Of a DNA stretch of 64,000 nucleotides, positions 7,865 through 15,581 are shown piece by piece; the first letter of the stretch is position 1; each line of letters begins with the position of its first letter. The notes under the pieces are model-generated. The model was not told the origin of the DNA. It did no database searches and saw nothing but the letters and a program-made list of their open reading frames with translations. A program made the translations under genes and the position numbers. Origin of the DNA: RGIG3077 sp964490175 (lineage in GTDB: Bacteria; Bacillota; Clostridia; Oscillospirales; Ruminococcaceae); assembly GCA_964490175.1 (NCBI GenBank), contig CAZBAI010000008.1, positions 1 through 64,000 of the forward strand, written 5' to 3'.

Positions 7865-7893
7865 ATTGTATATCAAATTTGCGAAAATGTCAA
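7865..7893 (-). promoter_or_regulatory. Promoter of the sugar transferase gene
   Basis: On the minus strand TTGACA (7888-7893), 17 bases and TACAAT (7865-7870). The -35 box overlaps the 3' end of the upstream protease-like gene. Confidence 0.65.
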
Positions 7894-8465
7894 TCACGCC
7901 GTTTGGGCGATATTTCGACCGATAATAAAAATTTTGCCGAAATACTGTCGATATATTCTGTAAAGTTGTTTAACTTGACATAAGGATTGTGCAGTAAAAA
8001 AGCGCCGTCGCACCTTTCATACGCAACATAATGCGCATGGCAGTGGCTTGTCATATACAAAACAATGCCGCAATCGGCAGTGCAAGAATCGGCATTGCGC
8101 TTTTTGAAATTTAATTTAACCGAAAATCCGCACAATTGCAGATAAAGTACAAGCGATAAAGGATTTGCGCCGAAAAATCCCAAACACAGCGGTGCAAGAA
8201 GCATTTCGAGTGATAAAACAGCCATTTGCGGCGAAACGGTTTTGCCGAAAAGCGCCATTGCGTTGCGGCAGGCTATCCAGCCGCAGCCGTTATATCCCGA
8301 GTTTTTCAAGCCGAAACGAAAGTTTGAAACGGCGCTGTCATGCTGATTTTCAATCAAGCCAAAACGCTTATCAAGTTCAATGTTTGAATTTTTGATAAAA
8401 TTCACAGCGGAAACTATATATTGCAACAGAACATAAAGCAAAACCAAAATCAAAAATATCCTCAA
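7890..8465 (-). CDS. Membrane-anchored papain-fold (C39-like) protein
   Basis: This protein of about 191 residues has one N-terminal membrane helix. It then has a papain-like core: S-G-Y-N-G-C-G-W with a candidate catalytic Cys, a later C-H-A-H-Y-V-A-Y with a candidate His, and H-N-P in the expected last strand. The pattern fits C39-like peptidases (PF13529 type), but no ABC transporter or bacteriocin gene is adjacent. The start is probably TTG at 8465, with GAGGTG 6 bases upstream; GTG at 8474 lacks a usable site. The substrate is unknown. Confidence 0.6.
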   Translation of the reverse strand: MRIFLILVLLYVLLQYIVSAVNFIKNSNIELDKRFGLIENQHDSAVSNFRFGLKNSGYNGCGWIACRNAMALFGKTVSPQMAVLSLEMLLAPLCLGFFGANPLSLVLYLQLCGFSVKLNFKKRNADSCTADCGIVLYMTSHCHAHYVAYERCDGAFLLHNPYVKLNNFTEYIDSISAKFLLSVEISPKRRD

Positions 8466-8541
8466 AAAAATCACCTCAAAACCGCAAATATTTTTTCAAT
8501 GAGCAACTTGTCTGTTATCATAAAAATCAATTTTGTCGGCA

Positions 8542-9513
8542 TTAAATACGTATACTGATTTCGCCCGAAACAAGCCGCACCGATTCGCCGTCATCACGTT
8601 TCACAATAAGGGCGCAATCATCGTCAATATCGCACACAACGGCGTTAAAAGCTTCATTTCCCCTGCACACCGTTACATTTTTGCCGATGACAAAACAGCG
8701 TGCACGATATTGCCGCATAATATATTTTTTATCGTCCATAACGGCATAAAGCGATGCAAATTCATCAAGCACAAGCGCCAAAAGCCGTGATTTTGTACAT
8801 TGACCGTTGTTTTCAAAAACAGCGCCGGCAACATCGCATATGGACTTGTCAAAGCCGCATATCGGCGGATATACATTGATTCCGATTCCGACAACGGCAT
8901 ATTCGACAAAAGAATCCTCAACGCTAAACGAGGCCTGTGTGAGTATGCCGCAAACCTTTTTGCCGTTTATAAAAATATCATTCACCCATTTGATTTTAGG
9001 GCTTAGAGTGCTGCATTTTTCAATTGCACGGCACACGGCAACAGCAGCAAGCGTTGTTAAAAATGCCGCATTTTCAGGGCAAAGCGCAGGTCGAAGCAAA
9101 ATACTGAAATACAAGCCGTTTCGGCTTTGCGACAAAAAGCTTCTGCCGAGCCGACCCTTGCCGTTTTGCTGTGAACGAGCGCAATATACCAGTCCATGCG
9201 GAGCGCCGTCGGCGGCTTTTCGCATAAGAGCGGTATTTGTCGAATCCAAGATATCGAAAATCTTGATTTTATAAAAATCTTTACTTTCAAGCTGAGTTAA
9301 AACACACTTTTCGTCAAGCTCATCATATACGCCCACAAGCCGATAGCCTTTGTTCCTAACAGCTTCTATCAAATATCCTTCGCTGCAAAGCGCATTAACG
9401 CTCTTCCAAACCGCCGATCGGCTGATATTAAGTTGCTCGGCGATTTGCTGCCCCGATATATACAAACCCGATTTTTCTTCAAGCAATTCCAAAATTTTAC
9501 GCTTTGTCGTCAT
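8542..9513 (-). CDS. birA: Bifunctional biotin-protein ligase / biotin repressor
   Basis: This 323-residue protein has an N-terminal helix-turn-helix (about 18-40). The ligase domain has D-S-T-N at 90-93, G-K-G-R-L-G-R at 118-124 (biotinyl-AMP loop), K-W-V-N-D and G-I-L-T. It attaches biotin to acyl carrier proteins such as AccB. The DNA-binding domain marks it as a group II BirA that represses biotin genes. A BirA-type operator overlaps its own promoter, suggesting autoregulation. No other biotin gene is in the window. Confidence 0.93.
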   Translation of the reverse strand: MTTKRKILELLEEKSGLYISGQQIAEQLNISRSAVWKSVNALCSEGYLIEAVRNKGYRLVGVYDELDEKCVLTQLESKDFYKIKIFDILDSTNTALMRKAADGAPHGLVYCARSQQNGKGRLGRSFLSQSRNGLYFSILLRPALCPENAAFLTTLAAVAVCRAIEKCSTLSPKIKWVNDIFINGKKVCGILTQASFSVEDSFVEYAVVGIGINVYPPICGFDKSICDVAGAVFENNGQCTKSRLLALVLDEFASLYAVMDDKKYIMRQYRARCFVIGKNVTVCRGNEAFNAVVCDIDDDCALIVKRDDGESVRLVSGEISIRI

Positions 9514-9543
9514 ATATTTTTACCGCAGCTTTCGTTTTTTTCC

Positions 9544-9573
9544 AGTATATCACAGCGTATTTGCGATTGTCAA
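9544..9573 (-). promoter_or_regulatory. birA promoter
   Basis: On the minus strand TTGACA (9568-9573), 18 bases and TATACT (9544-9549). The -35 box lies inside one arm of the adjoining inverted repeat, so a bound repressor would block it. Confidence 0.65.
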
Positions 9574-9600
9574 CCGCAAAAACTTTTTATAGTTGACAAT
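9566..9600. promoter_or_regulatory. BirA-type operator between birA and the lysis cassette
   Basis: A perfect 9-bp dyad, ATTGTCAAC (9566-9574) and GTTGACAAT (9592-9600), is separated by 17 bases. Read as TTGTCAACC-N15-AGTTGACAA it has the spacing and half-site layout of known biotin operators (TTGTnAACC-N14-16-GGTTnACAA). It covers the birA -35 box. The right arm also contains TTGACA (9593-9598) facing the divergent lysis genes. Confidence 0.65.
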
Positions 9601-9715
9601 TATTCGTTCTAAGTTGCATAGTTTTGCGCAATTTTTCATCAAAAAAGCACCATATATAAAAGGCGTAAATTTTGGGGTAAGCGACTTTTTTAAATTTTAA
9701 TGAACGGAGGATTTT

Positions 9716-9949
9716 GTGAACGCAAACGTAATCATCGCAATCATCAGTCTTTTCGGCACGCTTTCGGGCAGTTTGGGCGGTATTCTCGTTTCGGCAAAGC
9801 TTACAAGCTATCGCCTGCAACAGCTTGAATCCAAGGTTGACAAGCACAACGGCTTTGCAGAGAAAATTCCGCTGTTGCAATTAAGAATGGACAATTTCGA
9901 TGAAAAATTAAAGGAGCTGAAAAATATATATGACGAAAAAAACGCATGA
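9716..9949 (+). CDS. Phage-type small coiled-coil membrane protein
   Basis: This 77-residue protein has one N-terminal membrane helix (about 4-27) followed by a charged coiled coil with R-L-Q-Q-L-E-x-K-V-D-K-H-N. That resembles small proteins next to holins in Firmicute phages (L-E-K-K-V-x-K-H-N type). The start is GTG, preceded at the right distance by ACGGAGG. It overlaps the next gene by 20 bases, and the three genes form a compact lysis-like cassette. Its role, possibly holin partner or regulator, is inferred. Confidence 0.65.
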   Translation: MNANVIIAIISLFGTLSGSLGGILVSAKLTSYRLQQLESKVDKHNGFAEKIPLLQLRMDNFDEKLKELKNIYDEKNA

Positions 9950-10181
9950 ATTTTCAAAAAAATACGGCGAATGTGCAAGGCGCAGTCTGCGAACGTTTTT
10001 GCAAGCTTTCACCGCTGTGCTTATCACTTCACTCGGCAACGCTCAATATGAAAACGACAGCGCTATGCACGCAATAATCGGCAGTGCGCTTACAGCGGCG
10101 ATTGCAGCAGGGCTTGCCGCTGTGATGAACATAAAAGGGGGTGAAGCGCAATGCTGCCTTTCAAAGGACGAAACCGAGTAA
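9930..10181 (+). CDS. Holin-like small membrane protein
   Basis: This 83-residue protein has a basic N-terminus, then R-S-L-R-T-F-L-Q-A-F-T-A-V and a second Ala-rich helix (about 45-67). This layout recalls r1t-like phage holins. It overlaps the upstream coiled-coil gene and the downstream M23 peptidase gene (31 bases). In phage a holin lets endolysin reach the wall. Here no other phage gene is present, so a domesticated role is possible. Confidence 0.6.
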   Translation: MTKKTHEFSKKYGECARRSLRTFLQAFTAVLITSLGNAQYENDSAMHAIIGSALTAAIAAGLAAVMNIKGGEAQCCLSKDETE

Positions 10182-10837
10182 CGCAGATTTTTTCTTCCAC
10201 CCACGGCGGAATTGATATTGTAGGCGATGACAGCACGCAAATACGCTCGCTGACAAGCGGCACGGTAGATATGGTGCAAATATGGGACAAAAAGACAAAA
10301 ACCGGCTCGCAAAGCTACGGCAATCTTGTAAGGGTGCTGTCAGACGACGGCAAATACATATATTATGCACATCTTTCGCAAATAAATGTTGCAAAAGGGC
10401 AATGTCTTCACTGCGGAGATATCATCGGAATTATGGGAAACAGCGGCAATTCTTTCGGGGCGCATCTTCATCTTGAAGTACGCACGGGCAAATCAACGGC
10501 AACCAGAATCTCGCCGAGTTGTATTTGCTCGGTAAAAAACGCCAAGGAAACATTTTTTGAAAACGAATCCGAAAGCAAAGCCCAAACCGCCGTCACACAA
10601 AATACGCAAAGCGGCAAAATCAAAGCTTCGGCGGCAATTAAGCTTGAAAATGTCGGGTTATATGTTTCGGCAAGCGCTTTAACGCCTGCTGCCAAAAAAA
10701 GCGGAACGTTTTATGTATACGACGCAAACATTATCAACGGCAAAATCCGCATAACCTGCAACAAATCATACGTCGGCAAAAAGCCTGTCGGCAAATATGT
10801 AACAGGCTGGATAAACGTAAGCGACGTAAACGTTTAA
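10151..10837 (+). CDS. M23 metallopeptidase (endolysin-like) with C-terminal SH3-like domain
   Basis: This 228-residue protein starts almost directly with the LytM/M23 core: R-V-T-Q-I-F, H-G-G-I-D-I (zinc His18 and Asp22), Y-A-H-L-S at about 72-76 and H-L-H-L-E at 105-109. A linker then leads to an SH3-like region ending in the G-W-I-N-V-S-D-V motif common in bacterial SH3 domains. It should cut peptidoglycan cross-bridges. There is no signal peptide, as expected for an endolysin released by a holin. The start overlaps the holin-like gene. Confidence 0.85.
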   Translation: MLPFKGRNRVTQIFSSTHGGIDIVGDDSTQIRSLTSGTVDMVQIWDKKTKTGSQSYGNLVRVLSDDGKYIYYAHLSQINVAKGQCLHCGDIIGIMGNSGNSFGAHLHLEVRTGKSTATRISPSCICSVKNAKETFFENESESKAQTAVTQNTQSGKIKASAAIKLENVGLYVSASALTPAAKKSGTFYVYDANIINGKIRITCNKSYVGKKPVGKYVTGWINVSDVNV

Positions 10838-10852
10838 AACATATTGACAAAA

Positions 10853-10890
10853 AAGGGACTGTAAAAAACTTTCGTTTTTTTACAGTCCCT
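10853..10890. terminator. Bidirectional terminator between lysis cassette and U32 gene
   Basis: A perfect 16-bp stem (10853-10868 with 10875-10890) encloses a 6-nt loop. On the minus strand a TTTTTT run follows, so it ends the thyX-to-U32 operon. The A/T-rich inner stem also suits the converging plus-strand cassette. Confidence 0.85.
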
Positions 10891-10895
10891 TGATT

Positions 10896-12122
10896 TTAAG
10901 TATTTTTCGCAATTCTTACAATAGAATTTTCGGGAAATTCTTTTTCGCAGTAAAACGAAAATTTCATTTCGGCATGGTTTGTCGAATCAACAGCAACGCC
11001 GTTTTCATCAAAAATTTCATCAACGCATATTTCATAAGGCGCTTGCTTGGGCGAAAGGATTTCAACTTTGTCGCCCTTTAAAAATTTGTTGCGCTGAACG
11101 CAGTAAACCCGTGAATTTTCGCAATGCGTGACAATTCCGACAACGTCATATTCTCTGATATAACCGCCCGTTTCGTAATATTGACAATCCTTTGGGTGAC
11201 CGAAAAAGAATCCCGTGCAATACTTGCGGTGGCTGACCTTAAAAACCTCCTGCGCAATCCATTCGGGCAGCTTTTCATTCGGGTTTTGCAGATAGTGGTC
11301 AACCGCCATTCTGTAAGCGTTGGTGATTACCGAAACATAATATGCCGATTTCGCCCTGCCCTCGATTTTCAGCGAAGAAACCCCGGCTTTGTGCAATTTA
11401 TCGATAAAATCTATCATGCACAAATCCTTTGCATTGAGGATATACGTTCCCTTATCGTCCTCAAAAATCGGATAAAACTCATCACGGCGCTTTTCTTCCA
11501 TAAGGTGATATCCCCAGCGGCAAGGCTGAGCACACTCTCCCCTATTGGCATTTCTGTTTACAAGATAGCTTGAAAGCAGACATCTGCCCGAAAACGAAAC
11601 GCACATTGCGCCGTGCACAAATGCCTCGATTTCAAGCTGTTTCGGGGTTTTTGCCCTGATTTGAGCAATTTCGTCAAGCGAGAGTTCTCTGGCAAGCACA
11701 ACACGTTTTGCGCCCATATCATAAAGACAATTCGCCGTGGCATAATTAACTATTCCCGCCTGAGTTGAAATATGCACCTCCAAATCGGGCGTATATTTTT
11801 TCACAAACGAAAGAGTACCCAAGTCCGACACGATAATCGCATCGATACCGCAGGCGTATGCATTTTTCAAAAACTCAGGCAAAAGGTCGATTTCATCATT
11901 TGTCGGAAGCGTATTGCAGGTAAGGTATACCCTAACGCCCTTTGAATGTGAATATTCAACGGCGCTTTTCAGCTCATCAAAATCAAAATTATCACAGCCC
12001 GAACGCATCGAAAACATTTTTGAGCCGAGATACACGGCGTCGGCGCCGTAATCGATTGCGCAGTAAAGGCGTTCAAAATCGCCGGCAGGCGCAAGCACCT
12101 CTAAAATTTCTTTTTTATCCAA
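10896..12122 (-). CDS. Peptidase U32 family protein (TrhP-like tRNA hydroxylation)
   Basis: The product (about 408 residues) has the family core L-A-P-A-G at its start, G-A-D-A-V-Y-L-G, and the U32 signature E-A-F-V-H-G-A-M-C-V-S-F-S-G-R-C with four clustered cysteines in total (continuing G-E-C-A-Q-P-C-R), which hold an iron-sulfur cluster in characterised relatives. TrhP/RlhA members make 5-hydroxyuridine or hydroxycytidine in RNA, so RNA modification is more likely than proteolysis. The start is probably TTG at 12122, with GAAAGG upstream. A GTG at 12143 would overlap mltG. It is the last gene of the thyX operon. Confidence 0.82.
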   Translation of the reverse strand: MDKKEILEVLAPAGDFERLYCAIDYGADAVYLGSKMFSMRSGCDNFDFDELKSAVEYSHSKGVRVYLTCNTLPTNDEIDLLPEFLKNAYACGIDAIIVSDLGTLSFVKKYTPDLEVHISTQAGIVNYATANCLYDMGAKRVVLARELSLDEIAQIRAKTPKQLEIEAFVHGAMCVSFSGRCLLSSYLVNRNANRGECAQPCRWGYHLMEEKRRDEFYPIFEDDKGTYILNAKDLCMIDFIDKLHKAGVSSLKIEGRAKSAYYVSVITNAYRMAVDHYLQNPNEKLPEWIAQEVFKVSHRKYCTGFFFGHPKDCQYYETGGYIREYDVVGIVTHCENSRVYCVQRNKFLKGDKVEILSPKQAPYEICVDEIFDENGVAVDSTNHAEMKFSFYCEKEFPENSIVRIAKNT

Positions 12123-12139
12123 AGCAAAGCTTACCTTTC

Positions 12140-13576
12140 TCACTCAACATTCTCGGTATTTTCGGTATTTCCCGTGCCGGCGGTGTTGATATTGGCAAGG
12201 TGCTCGTCATACGTATTTGCGTAATGGAACACGCCCATATCATCGGTATAGAAGTAATAATAATCCGTATCGGCAGGATACAGCGCCGCTTCGATAGCAT
12301 CGATTCCCGGATTGCAGATAGCTCCGGGCGGCAGTCCCGCACTTTCATAAGTGTCATAGGCATTGCACATTGTGTCGGAAGCATACTGCGCATTGGTCAA
12401 AATCACGTTATCGACATAGTTTGAAGTAGCGTCCGATTGCAATTTCGGAAATACCGAAGGGTTGTTAAGTCTGTTATGAAAAACAGATGAGCATTTGAGC
12501 ATTGAATCAATTGAATTTGCCTCGCCTTGAATAATCGAAGCAAGCGTAATAAGCTCGTCAATCGACATATCAAGCTCGGTCAGCCTGTCATAATATTCCG
12601 AAACAAACATTTCATCAAAGCGTGAAAGTATTTTCGTGCAAACTATTTCGGGGCTTTCATCGATATAAAACGTATATGTGTCCGGGAAGAAGAAACCCTC
12701 TTTTTTATAGAATTTCAAGCTTGATGAGGTAATATCCTTTTCAAATCTATAACCGAAATCGGTAGAATTAAAGGTGAAAATAAAATCATCGGCATCGCAA
12801 ACGCCGTTATATTCAAGAAGCTGCGCCGCTTCGACAAGCGTAATGCCCTCACGGAAAGTAACGCTCACGGTTTCCAGTTTCGGGTTATCGCCGTAGGGAA
12901 AGTCCGTCAAAGTTTCGATAAGCCCTTCATACGCCATATCCGCACTGATATAATGCTCACCCGCCTGATAAAGCGAATCCGCTCCGGAAAGTCGTGAGAT
13001 TATGCGAAACGCCCACGGAAACGAAATATAGCCCTCATCGGCAAGCCTTTGCGATATTTCTTTCGCATTGTCGCCCTCATAAACGACAAACTTGTTTTCT
13101 TTTGAGCTTTTGTTCATTCCCGCAAAGTCCATTCCGACAACTATTATCGAAATAGCCAAAACTATGGAAACGCCCAAAATCAGCGTTGTAAGAATAAGCG
13201 AAACGCCGAGATTAACGCTTTGTTTGCCTGCCTTTTTTTTGGCTTTTCTGCGCTTTGCTTTTTTTTGTTTCTTTTCCTTGCGCTCCAAAGCTTTAGTGCG
13301 TTTTTGCTCCTCCTCGGAAACTTCATCGTCGTCATCGAGCGAAAAATCATCATTTTCTTCCTGAAAATACACGCTCTTGTCATAATCCTCTTCGCTGTCG
13401 ATATATTCCTCGCTTTTTGTGTTTAAAGCGTCGTCTGGTCCGGGCAAAAACGTATCGGAATCAGCCTGCACAGGTTCTGCTTGTTCAGACTGTTCCGTAT
13501 ATGCGGTATTATCATCATCATAATCAAAATTTATGACAAATTTCTGCTTTTTGGCTTCGTTTTCGTTACTGTTCAT
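12140..13576 (-). CDS. mltG: Endolytic transglycosylase MltG with long acidic cytoplasmic tail
   Basis: This 478-residue protein has a charged cytoplasmic N-terminus (Asp/Glu-rich to about 90, then Lys/Arg-rich 93-118), one membrane helix (about 121-147) and an external YceG/MltG domain with L-A-S-I-I-Q-G-E-A, S-V-F-H-N-R-L, L-Q-S-D and G-L-P-P-G-A-I-C-N-P-G. It should cut nascent glycan strands near the membrane. The Glu in QGEA is the presumed catalytic residue; the residue two before it, Glu in E. coli, is Gln here. The gene overlaps the 5-formyl-THF cyclo-ligase gene by 11 bases. Confidence 0.92.
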   Translation of the reverse strand: MNSNENEAKKQKFVINFDYDDDNTAYTEQSEQAEPVQADSDTFLPGPDDALNTKSEEYIDSEEDYDKSVYFQEENDDFSLDDDDEVSEEEQKRTKALERKEKKQKKAKRRKAKKKAGKQSVNLGVSLILTTLILGVSIVLAISIIVVGMDFAGMNKSSKENKFVVYEGDNAKEISQRLADEGYISFPWAFRIISRLSGADSLYQAGEHYISADMAYEGLIETLTDFPYGDNPKLETVSVTFREGITLVEAAQLLEYNGVCDADDFIFTFNSTDFGYRFEKDITSSSLKFYKKEGFFFPDTYTFYIDESPEIVCTKILSRFDEMFVSEYYDRLTELDMSIDELITLASIIQGEANSIDSMLKCSSVFHNRLNNPSVFPKLQSDATSNYVDNVILTNAQYASDTMCNAYDTYESAGLPPGAICNPGIDAIEAALYPADTDYYYFYTDDMGVFHYANTYDEHLANINTAGTGNTENTENVE

Positions 13577-14147
13577 TTTTTGCCTCCGTCAAAGAGTTTT
13601 GAGTTGCGATAAAATCAACCGCAACATCATATTCATCGCTTTGTAATTCGGTTGTTCTGCACTGTTCATAGCAAAGTGCGATTTTGGCGTCAATTCCGCT
13701 GTTTTGCGCAAAAAACCTATCATAATACCCTGCGCCGTAGCCAAGTCGCATACCGTAATCATCGCACGACAGGCACGGCACAATGCACAACACATATGCA
13801 TAATCATCAAGCGCCGCTTCAACACATTCAATAGGCTCGCAAATTCCATAAGCGCCTTTTTCAAAGCACTCTGCGCCGGAAACGGTAAAAAAGCGCATCG
13901 CTTTTTTATCCACATTGCATTTGGGATAACAAACCTTTTTGCCACGGCGCAGTGCTTCGTCAAAAATCGCCGTGGTGTCAATTTCGTTATATAGCGGATA
14001 ATACAGCATTATAAGGTCGCTTTTTTCAAACAAAGGCGAAGCTATAACGTTTTTGCAGATTTGCGCATCATATGTTTTTTTTGCGTTTTTGTCGATATCG
14101 GCACGGATTTGCTTAAACTTATGCCTTGCGCAAACTTTATTCAACAT
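13566..14147 (-). CDS. 5-formyltetrahydrofolate cyclo-ligase
   Basis: This 193-residue protein has the family's Lys/Arg-rich N-terminus, the F-x-x-x-D-L-I-M-L-Y-Y-P segment and the diagnostic G-M-R-L-G-Y-G-A-G-Y-Y-D-R-F motif. It converts 5-formyl-THF to 5,10-methenyl-THF using ATP, returning folate to the pool. It shares an operon with ThyX, which consumes methylene-THF. It overlaps mltG and the DJ-1 gene at its two ends. Confidence 0.92.
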   Translation of the reverse strand: MLNKVCARHKFKQIRADIDKNAKKTYDAQICKNVIASPLFEKSDLIMLYYPLYNEIDTTAIFDEALRRGKKVCYPKCNVDKKAMRFFTVSGAECFEKGAYGICEPIECVEAALDDYAYVLCIVPCLSCDDYGMRLGYGAGYYDRFFAQNSGIDAKIALCYEQCRTTELQSDEYDVAVDFIATQNSLTEAKNEQ

Positions 14148-14680
14148 TTAGTCGATTCCTTTAATTGAGCGGCTTTTTCGGGCGAATAAAGCAATTTTAC
14201 GATTTCAAGCGAAAACTCGGCGGCAGCGCCCATGCCGACAGCCGTGATGATATTTCCGCACATGCACACTCGGTTTTGCGATATACTTGCGCCCTTTAAA
14301 TATTTTTCAAACCCGTCATAGCATACAGCGCTTTTGCCAAAAAGTAAACCGGCATTTCCGAGAATCATCGGTGCGGCGCAAATTGCGGCTATATAGATAG
14401 AATTTGCATTTGCATAAGCTATTGCATTTTGCACATTTTCGTTTTTTTCCAGATTCAACGTTCCCGGCATTCCTCCGGGCAAAATAATCATTTCAAGCGT
14501 ATCGTCGTAGTTTTCCTCGCCGATTTGCATATCACACTCAACGCAAATGCCGTGTGCGCCGACAATATTTTTCGCACCCACGCCAATCATTTTTACATCG
14601 GCACCGCAACGTCTGAGCATATCAACCGGAGTCAGCGCTTCGATTTCTTCAAAGCCGGGTGCAAGGTAAATATAAACCAT
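14141..14680 (-). CDS. DJ-1/PfpI family protein
   Basis: This 179-residue class I amidotransferase-like protein has the DJ-1 subfamily features: F-E-E-I-E-A at residues 10-15, an I-L-P-G-G-M-P-G loop, and A-A-I-C-A-A-P containing the reactive cysteine at the nucleophile elbow. Relatives act as glyoxalases or redox-stress chaperones. It overlaps the cyclo-ligase gene by 7 bases and lies 10 bases downstream of the DUF2156 gene. Confidence 0.88.
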   Translation of the reverse strand: MVYIYLAPGFEEIEALTPVDMLRRCGADVKMIGVGAKNIVGAHGICVECDMQIGEENYDDTLEMIILPGGMPGTLNLEKNENVQNAIAYANANSIYIAAICAAPMILGNAGLLFGKSAVCYDGFEKYLKGASISQNRVCMCGNIITAVGMGAAAEFSLEIVKLLYSPEKAAQLKESTKC

Positions 14681-14690
14681 TTTAATTCTC

Positions 14691-15581
14691 CTATCCGTTA
14701 ATTATGACCCTGTATTTTTTTAGCAGAAATTCGGGGCAATACGAAAGCTTTGATTTGCGCAATCCGTCAATCCCCAAATCCTCTTCTCTGTTGATAATTT
14801 TAAAATTGCAGCCGTAAGATTTTGCAAAAAAGTTGCAAATTGCGGTATAGCTGCCGTCAAACCGGCGATTTGCTTTTTCGATATTGATATCGCAAACGCC
14901 TGAATTTATGGCACTTCCGAGTGTAAAGGCGCACACCTTTCCATCAACTCTGAGCACGCCGCCGTGCATTTTCAATTTGTCAAAATGCTCAAAAAATGTG
15001 TGAATGGCATATTGTTCGCCGACTGCGGATTCATCGTCATACGACATATTTTCGTTATAGCTTTGTGCGGCAAAGGCAATGCAATCATCAAAATCACATT
15101 CTTCAATCTGCCGATATTCAAAAGAATAATTCTGTTTAAAGCGCTTTAAATGATTGCGCTTTGAGTGAAGCTTTTTGCCCGAGAGCGAAGCCATTTTTTC
15201 GGACAAATATATATAATCAAACGAATCTCTGTCTTCGCAGGCTTTAAAATTATCGCCGAAATATGCCGATATTAAAGGCAGTGTTTTATCGGTAATGCCG
15301 TAAATTTCAAGCGGTTTTGAAAAACTTTCGCTGTATTTTTTCATTTCGCCAAATGCGGATTTTAAATCGCCCGTCCCTATGGGGAGCATAAATCGCAGCG
15401 TATCGTTTTGACCTGCGCTTAAAATATACATATTGCCGAAAAAGCATCGCTTAAGGTTATACGTTCTGCTCCAAGCAAGATGGTTTGCAAAGTTATAGTC
15501 AGCGCCTATATTTGCGCTGTTTTCCAGCAAAGGTTTTGCAAATTCGGCATCGTTTATTGTCAACGGTTCAAATTCAAGCAT
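14691..15581 (-). CDS. DUF2156 (GNAT-like, phosphatidylglycerol lysyltransferase C-terminal-like) protein
   Basis: This 296-residue soluble protein matches the DUF2156 fold of two GNAT-like halves. Recognisable parts are an early W-S-R-T-Y-N segment, K-L-H-S-K-R-N-H-L-K-R-F in the middle, G-V-L-R-V-D-G-K-V-C-A-F, N-I-E-K-A-N-R-R-F-x-G-S-Y and the end motif N-R-E-E-D-L-G-I-x-G-L-R-K-S-K. Related domains move aminoacyl groups from tRNA to lipid, but the membrane half of MprF is absent, so the substrate is unknown. The stop overlaps nothing; the start overlaps tmk by 8 bases. Confidence 0.85.
   Translation of the reverse strand: MLEFEPLTINDAEFAKPLLENSANIGADYNFANHLAWSRTYNLKRCFFGNMYILSAGQNDTLRFMLPIGTGDLKSAFGEMKKYSESFSKPLEIYGITDKTLPLISAYFGDNFKACEDRDSFDYIYLSEKMASLSGKKLHSKRNHLKRFKQNYSFEYRQIEECDFDDCIAFAAQSYNENMSYDDESAVGEQYAIHTFFEHFDKLKMHGGVLRVDGKVCAFTLGSAINSGVCDINIEKANRRFDGSYTAICNFFAKSYGCNFKIINREEDLGIDGLRKSKLSYCPEFLLKKYRVIING

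Noticed and set aside
9593..9622. A confident promoter for the lysis cassette
   Set aside because: TTGACA is part of the BirA-type dyad, and the only -10 at a fitting distance (CATAGT) is weak, so I mention it but do not list it as a feature.
9716..10837. An integrated prophage
   Set aside because: Only the lysis genes are present. There is no integrase, capsid, portal, tail or att repeat within the surrounding genes.
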